10,236 nucleotides of DNA from Anaerolineae bacterium (GCA_015489285.1 WGAA01000165.1:1-10236); one strand, 5' to 3'; numbered from the stretch's first letter, positions 1 to 6,364 are shown. Notes: generated by a model not told the origin, from the sequence alone. Numbers and translations: made by a program.

Positions 1-145
1 CCAGGGGGTACGGCGTGGGCAAGGGGACCCGCGTGGGCTCACTGTGGGGCGGGGTAGGGGGCAAGGAGGGCGTCGCCTTGCCGCCACAGGCCGCGAGGAG
101 CAGGGCCAGAAGGAGGATGCCCGTCCACCGGCGGATGCCCCTCAT
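1..145 (-). CDS. Putative lipoprotein, N-terminal part (truncated by window edge)
   Basis: Only the first 48 codons are in the window. The ATG at 145-143 overlaps the TGA of the GGT-like gene (ATGA overlap). A strong AGGAGGG site sits at 151-157, 5 nt upstream, inside the 3' end of that gene, so the two are probably translationally coupled. The visible protein starts MRGIRRWTG, followed by a Leu/Ala-rich hydrophobic stretch (residues 10-19) and a lipobox LLAAC with Cys20. This is the classic signal for prolipoprotein diacylglyceryl transferase and signal peptidase II. After Cys20 the chain is GGK and then a low-complexity Pro/Thr-rich segment (about residues 24-48), typical of a flexible tether. 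The globular domain lies outside the window, so the function is unknown. A substrate-binding or other envelope protein is possible but not supported by anything visible. Confidence 0.78.
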   Translation of the reverse strand, partial: MRGIRRWTGILLLALLLAACGGKATPSLPPTPPHSEPTRVPLPTPYPL

Positions 146-1725
146 CGGTTCCCTCCTACAGTCTGGGCTGCCCCACCCCGACGTCGGTCCCCTGCGCCCC
201 GGAACCCCTGTTCGGTGATGGCGATGGTGTGCGCGCCGCCGAAGAACATGTGCCGTTGGGGCCAGGGGTTGACCCGGTACCCCCACTCGTGCAGCGCGGC
301 GATGACCTCCTTCCGGATGCCCCCTTCCAGCTGGAGGACATCCTGCTCGAAGTGGACGCGCGGCGCGTTGACGGCCTCGTCCAGGGGGAGCGCGAAGTCG
401 ATGACGTTGCTGAGCACCTGGAGGATGGCGGAGCGGATGCGGGTGCTCCCTCCGCTCCCGGTGGCCAGATAGGGACGACCCCGGTCCAGCACGACGGTGG
501 GCGTCATCATGGAGGGCAGTCGCATGCCCGGGGGCAGGCGATGAAAGCCCAGAGGGTGGAGGTCCTGTTCGCCCAACATGTTGTTCAGGCTGACGCCCGT
601 ATCCCCCACCAGGAAGCCAGCATTTTCCCCGGCCGTCGTGGTCATGCTCACGATAAGCCCGTGCTCGTCGGCCACGCTGATGTGGGTGGTGTGCCGTGGG
701 CCGGGCGGGTAGGCCGCGTGCCGAGTCGGCCGGTTCTGCAAGGCCTGCTCCACCCGTTCCACGTACTCGGCCACGTGGCCGGGGCTGAGGAACCAGCGGA
801 TGCGCTCCTGCTGGGGCCGAGTATCCCGGTCCCAGTCCCGACGGGCCAGGGTGGTATAGCGCATGGCCTCGGCCAGGAGGCGGATGTGCTCCACCCCGTT
901 GTGTTCCATCCCCTTCAGGGAAAACGCGTTCAACAGTTCCAGAGTGAAGGCCACGAGCACGCCCCCCGAAGAGGGTGGGGGCGGCACAAGGAGGGTGTCC
1001 CCCCGGTATGTTACCTGGACGGGGGAGCGGTGTTCCACGCGGTAATTCGCCAGGTCCCCGGCCGTGAGCAATCCCCCGTGGGCCTGCTGGTCCTCCACAA
1101 TGGCCCGGGCCACATCCCCCGTGTAGAACAGGTCCGGCCCCTCCTGGGCCAGGCGTTCCAGCGTGCGCCCCAGTTCGGGGAAGCGGATCCGTTCCCCCGC
1201 CTCGTACGGCCTTCCATTCCGCATGAACGTTTGGGCCATCTCCGGCGTGTAGGTGAAGATGGGTAGGAGGATCCGCAGCACATAAGCGAGGGAGGGGGAG
1301 AGAATCGCCCCCTCATAGGCGTAGCGGATGGCCGGTTGGAGCACCTCCTTCAGGGGGAGCGTTCCCCTCTCCTCCAGGAGAGTGCAGAGTCCGGCGACGA
1401 AGCCGGGGACCGCGGTGCTGGCTCGGCCGATGTAGAAGGGCTGTTTTTCCTGGCCGAAGTCCACCCAGACTTCGCGAAAATCCATGCCCGGGCCGGGCTT
1501 GCCCGAGGGCATGGTGGGGAGGAAATCGTAGACGACCCGATCCGCCTTCTGAGAATCGACGACGAGGGCCAGCCCACCCCCGCCGATGTTCACCAGTACG
1601 GCTTCGGTTATCACGGACGCGAAGGCCGCGGCCACGGCCGCGTCCACCGCGTTTCCGCCGCGGCGGAACATCTCCACTCCGGCGGCGACAGTTTGTGGAT
1701 CACCGGCAGCAATAACACCATGCAT
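142..1725 (-). CDS. Gamma-glutamyltransferase-family Ntn hydrolase
   Basis: Family members are made as a proenzyme that cleaves itself to expose an N-terminal Thr nucleophile. Counting residues from the GTG at 1737 (531 aa), family blocks are RRGGNAVDAAVAAA (25-38), IGGGG (51-55), the processing site TTHISV with Thr350 as predicted nucleophile, and PPGMRLPSMMTPT (402-414) followed by GSGGSTRIRSA (427-437). No signal peptide is visible, although many bacterial GGTs are periplasmic. Several residues that bind the gamma-glutamyl group in E. coli GGT appear changed: the Arg of the DFRE motif is replaced in YDFLPTMP, the NNQMDD segment reads NNMLGE, and the second Ser of the SSM motif is Met410. 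It may therefore be a GGT-like amidohydrolase with another substrate. Start choice is open: GTG 1737 overlaps the only good site (GGAG, 1737-1740), while GTG 1728 and ATG 1725 lie 8 and 11 nt from it. ATG 1725 is reported here. The gene is coupled to the lipoprotein gene downstream. Confidence 0.88.
   Translation of the reverse strand: MHGVIAAGDPQTVAAGVEMFRRGGNAVDAAVAAAFASVITEAVLVNIGGGGLALVVDSQKADRVVYDFLPTMPSGKPGPGMDFREVWVDFGQEKQPFYIGRASTAVPGFVAGLCTLLEERGTLPLKEVLQPAIRYAYEGAILSPSLAYVLRILLPIFTYTPEMAQTFMRNGRPYEAGERIRFPELGRTLERLAQEGPDLFYTGDVARAIVEDQQAHGGLLTAGDLANYRVEHRSPVQVTYRGDTLLVPPPPSSGGVLVAFTLELLNAFSLKGMEHNGVEHIRLLAEAMRYTTLARRDWDRDTRPQQERIRWFLSPGHVAEYVERVEQALQNRPTRHAAYPPGPRHTTHISVADEHGLIVSMTTTAGENAGFLVGDTGVSLNNMLGEQDLHPLGFHRLPPGMRLPSMMTPTVVLDRGRPYLATGSGGSTRIRSAILQVLSNVIDFALPLDEAVNAPRVHFEQDVLQLEGGIRKEVIAALHEWGYRVNPWPQRHMFFGGAHTIAITEQGFRGAGDRRRGGAAQTVGGNR
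151..157 (-). promoter_or_regulatory. Ribosome binding site of the lipoprotein gene
   Basis: On the minus strand AGGAGGG lies 5 nt before the ATG at 145. It is inside the last codons of the upstream GGT-like gene. Together with the ATGA stop/start overlap it fixes the lipoprotein start and suggests coupled translation. Confidence 0.75.
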
Positions 1726-1761
1726 CACGGAAATCACTCCACGAATCGTACATCCTTTTGT

Positions 1762-1790
1762 GAGTAACGAGTAACGGAGTAACGAGTAAT
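1762..1790. repeat. Heptamer tandem repeat (GAGTAAC type)
   Basis: Four units GAGTAAC / GAGTAAC / GGAGTAAC / GAGTAAT, one of them 8 nt long, directly upstream of the GGT-like gene. A related array with GTAACGA units is at 9568-9600. Confidence 0.8.
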
Positions 1791-1807
1791 CAGCAGGCGT
1801 GGACTTC

Positions 1808-1831
1808 GGGTTGGCTTTACAGCGACAACCC
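1808..1831. repeat. GGGTTG/CAACCC hairpin, variant copy
   Basis: GGGTTG (1808-1813) can pair with CAACCC (1826-1831) around a 12-nt loop. Two other copies (2243-2264 and 9684-9705) have a 5-bp GGTTG/CAACC stem and also a 12-nt loop. An ACAGCG piece occurs in this loop and in the 9684 copy. Confidence 0.6.
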
Positions 1832-1842
1832 TCTCGTCCAAG

Positions 1843-1891
1843 TTACGCATTACGCATCACGAATCACGAATTACGTATCACGCATCACGCC
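1843..1891. repeat. Heptamer tandem repeat (TYACGNA type)
   Basis: Seven uninterrupted 7-nt units: TTACGCA twice, TCACGAA twice, TTACGTA, TCACGCA and TCACGCC. The core ACG at unit positions 3-5 never changes, while position 2 (T/C) and the last two bases vary. Confidence 0.85.
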
Positions 1892-1960
1892 ACATCGCCG
1901 ACCTTCATCCCGCTGCGCCGACTTCCCCTTACCGCCTGACGCCTGATGTATGACGCATCT

Positions 1961-1986
1961 CAGGCCGGGGCACTCCAGACTTCCGA
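1961..1986 (+). repeat. 26-nt direct repeat, copy 1
   Basis: Identical over 26 nt to 2105-2130 (begins CAGGCCGGGG, ends AGACTTCCGA). The two copies bracket the inverted module at 1990-2096. Copy 1 ends inside what would be the AGACTTCCGAAGTCT palindrome, which is complete to 14 nt only after copy 2. Confidence 0.85.
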
Positions 1987-1989
1987 TGT

Positions 1990-2096
1990 AACGCCGGGCG
2001 CTAAACCGCCCGGCTCATTATAGCGAAGGCCTGCGGCCTCGCGTGGAAAGCCCGAAGGGCTTTGCTTCAATGAGCACGGCGGTTCAGCGCCGTGCG
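1990..2096. repeat. Inverted two-arm structured repeat, copy A
   Basis: This contains four hairpins. GCCGGGCG/CGCCCGGC (1993-2000 with 2007-2014) has loop CTAAAC. AGGCC/GGCCT (2027-2031 with 2035-2039) has loop TGC. AAAGCCC/GGGCTTT (2047-2053 with 2057-2063) has loop GAA. GCACGGCG/CGCCGTGC (2074-2081 with 2088-2095) has a 6-nt loop. The second half is an imperfect reverse complement of the first, so the unit is two head-to-head arms, each built as stem, linker, stem. Copy B at 9822-9929 has an identical first 51 nt and the same four stems, the third shortened by one pair. I do not recognise a named repeat family. Confidence 0.85.
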
Positions 2097-2104
2097 AACC
2101 CCGG

Positions 2105-2130
2105 CAGGCCGGGGCACTCCAGACTTCCGA
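2105..2130 (+). repeat. 26-nt direct repeat, copy 2
   Basis: Perfect copy of 1961-1986. Here it leads straight into the full palindromic element at 2121-2153. Confidence 0.85.
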
Positions 2131-2153
2131 AGTCGCGCAGACTTCGGAAGTCT
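2121..2153. repeat. Nested palindrome AGACTTCCGAAGTC / AGACTTCGGAAGTCT
   Basis: Each half is itself nearly palindromic around its central base. The halves are also reverse complements of each other, so the DNA can form one long stem (2121-2134 with 2140-2153) or two small ones. A second, perfect copy (15 + 3 + 15 nt) is at 10110-10142. Confidence 0.85.
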
Positions 2154-2170
2154 GGGCAGGAGCTCCCTTT

Positions 2171-2225
2171 AGGCCGCTGGAAGCGGCCTTCGCTTCAATG
2201 TAGCACGGGGTCTTTAGCCCCGTGC
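2171..2225 (+). repeat. Two-hairpin repeat arm, single copy (C1)
   Basis: Stem AGGCCGCT/AGCGGCCT (2171-2178 with 2182-2189, loop GGA) is followed by the linker TCGCTTCAATGTA. The second stem is GCACGGGG/CCCCGTGC (2203-2210 with 2218-2225, loop TCTTTAG). The architecture matches the right half of module A, with different but still complementary stem sequences. A GGAGCTCC palindrome lies just upstream. Confidence 0.82.
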
Positions 2226-2264
2226 GGCTGGCGCACACACAAGGTTGACCCCGCCGCGCCAACC
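2226..2264 (+). repeat. 39-nt GGCTGGCG...CAACC element
   Basis: Begins GGCTGGCG, continues to ACAAGGTTGACC and ends GCGCCAACC. GGTTG (2243-2247) pairs with CAACC (2260-2264) over a 12-nt loop. Alternatively the outer GGCTGGCGC can pair with GCGCCAACC with one mismatch. A homologous 39-nt copy is at 9667-9705. Confidence 0.7.
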
Positions 2265-2276
2265 CACTCACCCAAA

Positions 2277-2304
2277 TTACGCATTACGCATCACGAATTA
2301 CGTC
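2277..2304. repeat. Heptamer tandem repeat (TYACGNA type)
   Basis: Four units TTACGCA, TTACGCA, TCACGAA, TTACGTC, continuing the motif of 1843-1891. Confidence 0.8.
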
Positions 2305-2349
2305 GTCCGGCCAAGATGCGCCTCTAGTGCCGACGTCCTCACCAGCGCC

Positions 2350-2396
2350 TGACGGATGACGCCTGACGTATGACGTTACGCATCACGGATTACGTA
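2350..2396. repeat. Heptamer tandem repeat (TGACGNN to TYACGNA)
   Basis: Units TGACGGA, TGACGCC, TGACGTA, a 5-nt TGACG, then TTACGCA, TCACGGA and TTACGTA. The ACG core is shared by all units. The array lies about 100 nt upstream of the guaA promoter. Confidence 0.8.
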
Positions 2397-2493
2397 TCCG
2401 ACCGCGTCGTGCGTAACGCCCTCGAAATCGCTAAAGGAGGAGTATACGCCAAAGCCGAAGGAGAATCAAATTGTGCACGCTCACGCCCGGTTG

Positions 2494-2502
2494 TGCTATA
2501 CT
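2494..2502 (+). promoter_or_regulatory. Extended -10 promoter for guaA
   Basis: TGCTATACT fits a bacterial extended -10 (TGn plus TATACT). The best -35 candidate, TTGTGC at 2471-2476, is 20 nt upstream, which is too far, so the TGn element probably compensates. A start near 2509 would give a leader of about 40 nt. TTGTGC also recurs at 2491-2496, exactly 20 nt later. It is the only good -10 in the 150 nt before guaA. Confidence 0.55.
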
Positions 2503-2550
2503 CCCCCCGGACTCGCCACACACGCGTTCATGCCGGGGAGGAGCCGAGCA

Positions 2551-4134
2551 ATGCGGGGAGTAGAACAGGCGCCGAGCACATCCCACGAAGTCGTGGCCAT
2601 CGTGGACTTCGGCTCCCAGTACACCATGCTCATCGCGCGCCGCGTGCGTGAACTCCGCGTCTACAGCGAAATCGTCCCCTGGAACCGGGCCGAGGAGATC
2701 CTCCCCCGCCTCAACCCCAAGGCCCTCATCCTCTCGGGAGGACCGGCCAGCGTCTACGATCCCGATGCCCCATCCCTGGACCCCCGCTGGCTGGACGGAC
2801 GGGTGCCCGTCCTGGGCATCTGTTACGGCCTGCAAGTCCTGGCACACGCGCTGGGGGGACGGGTGGCCCCGGCCCGAGAACGGGAATACGGGCCTGCCCG
2901 GCTGCACGTCGTGGACCCCCGTCATCCCCTCTTTCGCGATCTGCCTCGGGAGATGACCGTGTGGATGAGTCATGGGGACCGGGTGGACGCGCTGCCCCCG
3001 GGATGGCGGGCCATCGCGCGCACGGACAACGCGCCCTACGCGGCCATCTCCGACCCCGCGGGACGGCGCATCGGCGTCCAGTTCCACCCGGAAGTGGCCC
3101 ACACCCCGCGCGGCCGGGACATCCTGGCCCGCTTCCTCTTCGACATTTGCGGCTGCGCGGGGGATTGGACCCCCGCGGCCTTCATCGAGGAGACGGTGGC
3201 CCGCGTGCGGGAGCGCGTCGGAGAGGACGAAGTCATCGCGGGCCTGAGCGGTGGGGTGGATTCCGCGGTGGCCGCCACCCTGGTCCATCGGGCCGTCGGG
3301 GACCGGCTGACGGCCGTCTTCGTCGACCACGGTCTGCTTCGCCTGGGAGAGGCGGAACAGGTCGTGGACACCTTCCGCAAGACGCTGCACATGCGGCTCG
3401 TCACGGTCGACGCGGCCGACGCCTTCCTCCGGGATCTGCAGGGCGTGACGGACCCGGAGGAGAAACGGCGGCGCATCGGACACCGGTTCATTCGCGTCTT
3501 CGAGGAAGAGGCCGCGCGGCTGGCCCGCGGCAGGCGCATCCGCTACCTGGTCCAGGGGACCCTTTACCCGGACGTCATCGAAAGCGCCGCCTCCCAGGAC
3601 ACGGCCACCGCACGGACCATCAAGACGCACCACAACGTGGGCGGCCTCCCCGAGGACATCCAATTCGAGCTCATCGAACCCTTGCGCTACCTCTTCAAAG
3701 ACGAAGTGCGGGCTGTGGGGTTGGCCCTGGGCCTGCCCGAGGACATCGTCTGGCGGCACCCCTTCCCCGGTCCGGGATTGGCCATCCGCTGTCTGGGGGA
3801 AGTCACCCCGGAGCGGCTGGAACGCCTCCGTCGGGCGGACGCGATCTTCCTGGAGGAGTTGCGGGCCGCGGGCCTCTACCGGGCCACTGCCCAGGCCTTT
3901 GCCGTCCTCCTCCCCGTGCGCACCGTGGGCGTCATGGGGGATTATCGCACCTACGCGGAAGTCGTCGCGCTCCGCGCGGTCACCACGGAGGATTTCATGA
4001 CCGCGGATTGGGCGCGCCTGCCCGACGACCTCCTGGCCCGGGTCAGCGCGCGCATCGTCAACGAAGTCCCCGGCGTCAACCGAGTCGTCTACGACATCAC
4101 CAGCAAACCCCCGGGGACCATCGAGTGGGAATAG
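2551..4134 (+). CDS. guaA: GMP synthase (glutamine-hydrolysing)
   Basis: The enzyme converts XMP, ATP and glutamine to GMP, the last step of de novo guanine nucleotide synthesis in the cytosol. The 527-aa length is normal for a single-chain bacterial GuaA. The class I glutamine amidotransferase domain (about 14-200) has the nucleophile Cys91 in GICYG and the His179/Glu181 pair in QFHPEV. The ATP pyrophosphatase domain has the P-loop LSGGVDSAVAA (232-242) and VFVDHGLLRL (257-266). The C-terminal XMP-binding and dimerisation part has the family blocks HPFPGPGLAIR (403-413) and KPPGTIEWE at the end. The ATG at 2551 is preferred because GGAGGAG (2537-2543) is 7 nt upstream and homologues begin close to the VAIVDFGSQYT block. 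Upstream in-frame starts at 2473 (GTG) and 2530 (ATG) would add an unlike, non-conserved tail. The gene is probably first in an operon with the next two. Confidence 0.97.
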   Translation: MRGVEQAPSTSHEVVAIVDFGSQYTMLIARRVRELRVYSEIVPWNRAEEILPRLNPKALILSGGPASVYDPDAPSLDPRWLDGRVPVLGICYGLQVLAHALGGRVAPAREREYGPARLHVVDPRHPLFRDLPREMTVWMSHGDRVDALPPGWRAIARTDNAPYAAISDPAGRRIGVQFHPEVAHTPRGRDILARFLFDICGCAGDWTPAAFIEETVARVRERVGEDEVIAGLSGGVDSAVAATLVHRAVGDRLTAVFVDHGLLRLGEAEQVVDTFRKTLHMRLVTVDAADAFLRDLQGVTDPEEKRRRIGHRFIRVFEEEAARLARGRRIRYLVQGTLYPDVIESAASQDTATARTIKTHHNVGGLPEDIQFELIEPLRYLFKDEVRAVGLALGLPEDIVWRHPFPGPGLAIRCLGEVTPERLERLRRADAIFLEELRAAGLYRATAQAFAVLLPVRTVGVMGDYRTYAEVVALRAVTTEDFMTADWARLPDDLLARVSARIVNEVPGVNRVVYDITSKPPGTIEWE

Positions 4135-4156
4135 CACACATAAGGAGGCATTTACC

Positions 4157-5086
4157 ATGAAACTGGCCATGCTCCTGGTGGACAACCAGGCCCAACTGGG
4201 CTGGGTCGGTGACCGCTGGATCGTGAACCTGCCCGCCCTGGCCGACCGCTTGTGGGGGCGAGAGGACGAACGTCGTCTCATCCTCGGCCTGGGGTTGGAC
4301 ATGATCCTCAAGGCCGACGGAGTGGGGGCCCTGCGCGAAGCCGTGTACGCGCTGGACAAGGCCGTCGGCGGGCTGGACTACGTCCACGTCCGCTACCCGG
4401 ACCTGGTCTTCGACAGGGACGCGGCGCCCCTTCTCCACCCCATCATCGCGCCCAGCAAGATCATCGGCATCGGCTTGAACTACCGGGACCACTGTGAAGA
4501 GCAGCACGTGGAGCCCCCGGAGCGGCCCACCGTATTCGCCAAATTCCCTTCGGCCCTACTTCCCCCCGGCGGCGTCATCCAATGGTCCCGAGAGATCACC
4601 CGCCAGGTGGACTATGAGGCGGAGCTCGCGGTGATCATCGGCCGGGTCGCCCGCAACGTCAAAGCGGCCGAGGCCTATTACTACGTCTTCGGCTACACCG
4701 CGGCCAACGACGTCTCCGCCCGGGACCTCCAGTTCGCGGAGAAACAATGGGTCCGCTCCAAGAGCCTGGACACCTTTGCTCCCCTCGGCCCCTGGGTCGT
4801 CACCCAGGATGAAATCGGGGACCCCATGAACCTGGGCATCCGCAGCCTGGTCAACGGTGAAGTCCGGCAGGATAGTCGGACCGAGAACATGATCTTCGGT
4901 GTACCCGAGCTCATCGAATTCCTATCCCACTCGTTTACCCTCCTCCCCGGGGACATCATCCTCACGGGGACCCCTGCGGGCGTCGGCATCTTTCGGGATC
5001 CTCCCCTCCTCCTGCAGGACGGGGATACGGTAACGGTGGAGATCGAGAAGATCGGTCGTCTGACCAACACATGTCGGGAACGGTAA
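4157..5086 (+). CDS. Fumarylacetoacetate hydrolase family protein
   Basis: The FAH superfamily contains metal-dependent hydrolases and decarboxylases acting on acylpyruvates, oxaloacetate and aromatic ring-cleavage products. The protein has an N-terminal segment of about 95 residues of unclear role, then the catalytic domain. Visible motifs are IGIGLNYRDHCEE (103-115) with a likely catalytic His112/Glu115 pair by analogy with FAHD1, and the metal ligands Glu154 and Glu156 in DYEAELAVIIG. Asp185 in NDVSARD is a third ligand, and GTPAGVG (271-277) is near the C-terminus. The length of 309 aa is normal for prokaryotic members. AAGGAGG (4142-4148) sits 8 nt before the ATG. The gene begins 22 nt after guaA, and its TAA overlaps the ribosome binding site of the dehydrogenase gene, so translation is probably linked. 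The substrate cannot be assigned. The neighbouring dehydrogenase suggests carboxylic-acid catabolism. Confidence 0.9.
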   Translation: MKLAMLLVDNQAQLGWVGDRWIVNLPALADRLWGREDERRLILGLGLDMILKADGVGALREAVYALDKAVGGLDYVHVRYPDLVFDRDAAPLLHPIIAPSKIIGIGLNYRDHCEEQHVEPPERPTVFAKFPSALLPPGGVIQWSREITRQVDYEAELAVIIGRVARNVKAAEAYYYVFGYTAANDVSARDLQFAEKQWVRSKSLDTFAPLGPWVVTQDEIGDPMNLGIRSLVNGEVRQDSRTENMIFGVPELIEFLSHSFTLLPGDIILTGTPAGVGIFRDPPLLLQDGDTVTVEIEKIGRLTNTCRER

Positions 5087-5095
5087 GGAGGCCAT

Positions 5096-6307
5096 ATGAA
5101 CCACTACTGGTTTAACGAAGAACACGAGATGCTGCGCAACGTGGTGCGCACGTTTTCCGAGCAGGAAATTCGTCCCAAAATCCGGGAGCTGGACGCCCGG
5201 GAGGAGTTCGACCGGGAGATTTTGCAGAAGATGGGGGAGATGGGCTTCCTCGGTGTGTGCATCCCCGCGCGCTACGGAGGGGCGGGGATGGATTACATCG
5301 CCCTGGGGATCGTCTCCGAGATGCTGGAATGGGGAGACACCGCGTTCCGGGAGACCATCTCCGTCCACGTCGCGCTGAACAGCCTGGCCATCCTCCAGTG
5401 GGGCACGGAGGAGCAGAAACGGCGCTGGCTCGTCCCCCAGGCCCGGGGGGAGAAGATCGCCTGCTACGCGCTGACCGAACCCAACGCGGGGTCCGATGTG
5501 CGCGGCATCCAGACGCGCGCGGTGCGCCAGGGGGATGTGTACATCCTCAACGGCGAGAAGATGTGGATCACCCTGGCCGACGTGGCCGACCACTTCCTCG
5601 TCTTCGCCAAGACCGACCCCCAAGCCGGACACCGGGGCATCTCCGCGTTTCTCGTGGAACGGGGCGCGCCCGGCATGAAGACGGGGACCATCCACGGTAA
5701 ACTCGGGGCTCGGGCCTCCAACACCGGGTGGATTGTGTTCGAGGACACGCCCGTGCCCGCGGAGAACCTCCTCGGACAGGAGGGGGAGGGCTTCAAGATC
5801 GCGATGAGCGCCCTGGACAACGGACGGTACACGGTCGCGGCGGGGGCCACCGGTGTCATCCGGGCCTGCCTGGAGGAGAGCGTTGCCTACGCCAAGCAGC
5901 GCACCGCGTTCGGTCAGCCCATCGCCAACTTCCAGCTCGTCCAGCAGAAGATCGCGCTCATGCAACAGCGCCTGGACATCGCCACGCAACTGGTGTATCA
6001 CGCGGGATGGCTGAAGAACCAGGGGATCCGCAACACCCGGGAGACGTCCGTGGCCAAGTGGTACGCGACGGAGGCCGCGTTTGCCTCGGCCAACGACGCC
6101 ATCCAGATTCACGGCGCTTACGGGTATTCCAACGAGTACAACGTGGAGCGCTACCTGAGAAACGCCAAGGGCGCGGTCATCTACGAGGGAACGTCGGAAA
6201 TCCACACCCTCCTCCAGGCCCAGTACGCGCTGGGATACCGCAAGGACAAGCCCCTGCGCCGGGAACTCCCCCCGTACGACCCGGAGGAGTGGACCCGGGA
6301 GGATTGA
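5096..6307 (+). CDS. Acyl-CoA dehydrogenase family protein
   Basis: This is an FAD enzyme that introduces an alpha-beta double bond into an acyl-CoA and hands electrons to ETF. At 403 aa it has the usual three-part fold: an N-terminal helical domain (about 5-120), a middle beta domain with ACYALTEPNAGSDV (122-135) and NGEKMWIT (152-159), and a C-terminal helical domain with RTAFGQPIANFQ (269-280). The C-terminal signature contains QIHGAYGYSNEYNVERY (337-353) and IYEGTSEIH. Glu364 in YEGT is the predicted catalytic base. That placement is as in short- and medium-chain enzymes and unlike isovaleryl-CoA dehydrogenase. The chain-length or branched/dicarboxyl specificity is not readable. AAGGAGG (5085-5091) lies 4 nt before the ATG. 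The gap to the FAH gene is 9 nt, so the two are surely co-transcribed. The etfBA pair downstream fits as electron acceptor. Confidence 0.95.
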   Translation: MNHYWFNEEHEMLRNVVRTFSEQEIRPKIRELDAREEFDREILQKMGEMGFLGVCIPARYGGAGMDYIALGIVSEMLEWGDTAFRETISVHVALNSLAILQWGTEEQKRRWLVPQARGEKIACYALTEPNAGSDVRGIQTRAVRQGDVYILNGEKMWITLADVADHFLVFAKTDPQAGHRGISAFLVERGAPGMKTGTIHGKLGARASNTGWIVFEDTPVPAENLLGQEGEGFKIAMSALDNGRYTVAAGATGVIRACLEESVAYAKQRTAFGQPIANFQLVQQKIALMQQRLDIATQLVYHAGWLKNQGIRNTRETSVAKWYATEAAFASANDAIQIHGAYGYSNEYNVERYLRNAKGAVIYEGTSEIHTLLQAQYALGYRKDKPLRRELPPYDPEEWTRED

Positions 6308-6318
6308 CCCGAAGGCAC

Positions 6319-6364
6319 AAGGGGCCCCTCGGCCCCTTCAACGGTTCCTGAACACCCCAGGAAC
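6319..6364 (+). terminator. Tandem stem-loops after the dehydrogenase gene
   Basis: Stem 1 is AAGGGGCC/GGCCCCTT (6319-6326 with 6331-6338, loop CCTC), 11 nt past the stop codon. Stem 2 is GTTCCTG/CAGGAAC (6344-6350 with 6358-6364, loop 7 nt). No T-run follows either, so this could be a weak terminator, an attenuator or an mRNA-stabilising or processing element between the dehydrogenase and etfB. Confidence 0.45.

Larger units (their letters stand above)
1738..2493. other. Noncoding repeat cluster, left
   Basis: No credible gene is present. Small open frames exist but run straight through palindromes and tandem repeats. The contents in order are heptamer repeats, a GGTTG-type hairpin, more heptamers, a 26-nt direct repeat, an inverted two-arm module, a second copy of the 26-nt repeat, a palindromic AGACTTCC element, a single two-hairpin arm, a second GGTTG-type hairpin and two more heptamer arrays. 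A divergent promoter for the GGT-like gene should lie at the left end, but I see no convincing -35/-10 pair there. Confidence 0.8.

Noticed and set aside
1738..1800. Promoter of the GGT-like gene in the GAGTAAC array
   Set aside because: On the minus strand TTACTC repeats give many weak -35 or -10 lookalikes but no pair with proper spacing.
1990..2096. tRNA or other known structured RNA in the four-hairpin module
   Set aside because: There is no anticodon arm geometry, no TTCGA T-loop and no acceptor stem closing the unit. The fold is two mirrored arms, not a cloverleaf.
1960..2327. Open frames of about 100 codons on both strands in the left cluster
   Set aside because: They cross four hairpins, direct repeats and palindromes. 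The translations are repeats of the DNA structure and have no ribosome binding sites.
2473..2550. Longer guaA starting at GTG 2473 with AAGGAG 9 nt upstream
   Set aside because: It would add 26 residues with no family counterpart and place the extended -10 element inside the coding region. ATG 2551 has a better ribosome binding site and fits the family's N-terminus.
2961..4160. A 399-codon plus-strand frame inside guaA
   Set aside because: It is a Gly/Arg/Pro/His-rich shifted frame typical of GC-rich coding DNA, with no domain and full overlap with guaA.
2431..4359. A 642-codon open frame on the minus strand opposite guaA
   Set aside because: It is the antisense shadow of a high-GC gene. 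Its composition is Asp/Gly/Arg/Val-rich without any recognisable domain, and guaA on the plus strand has all its family motifs.
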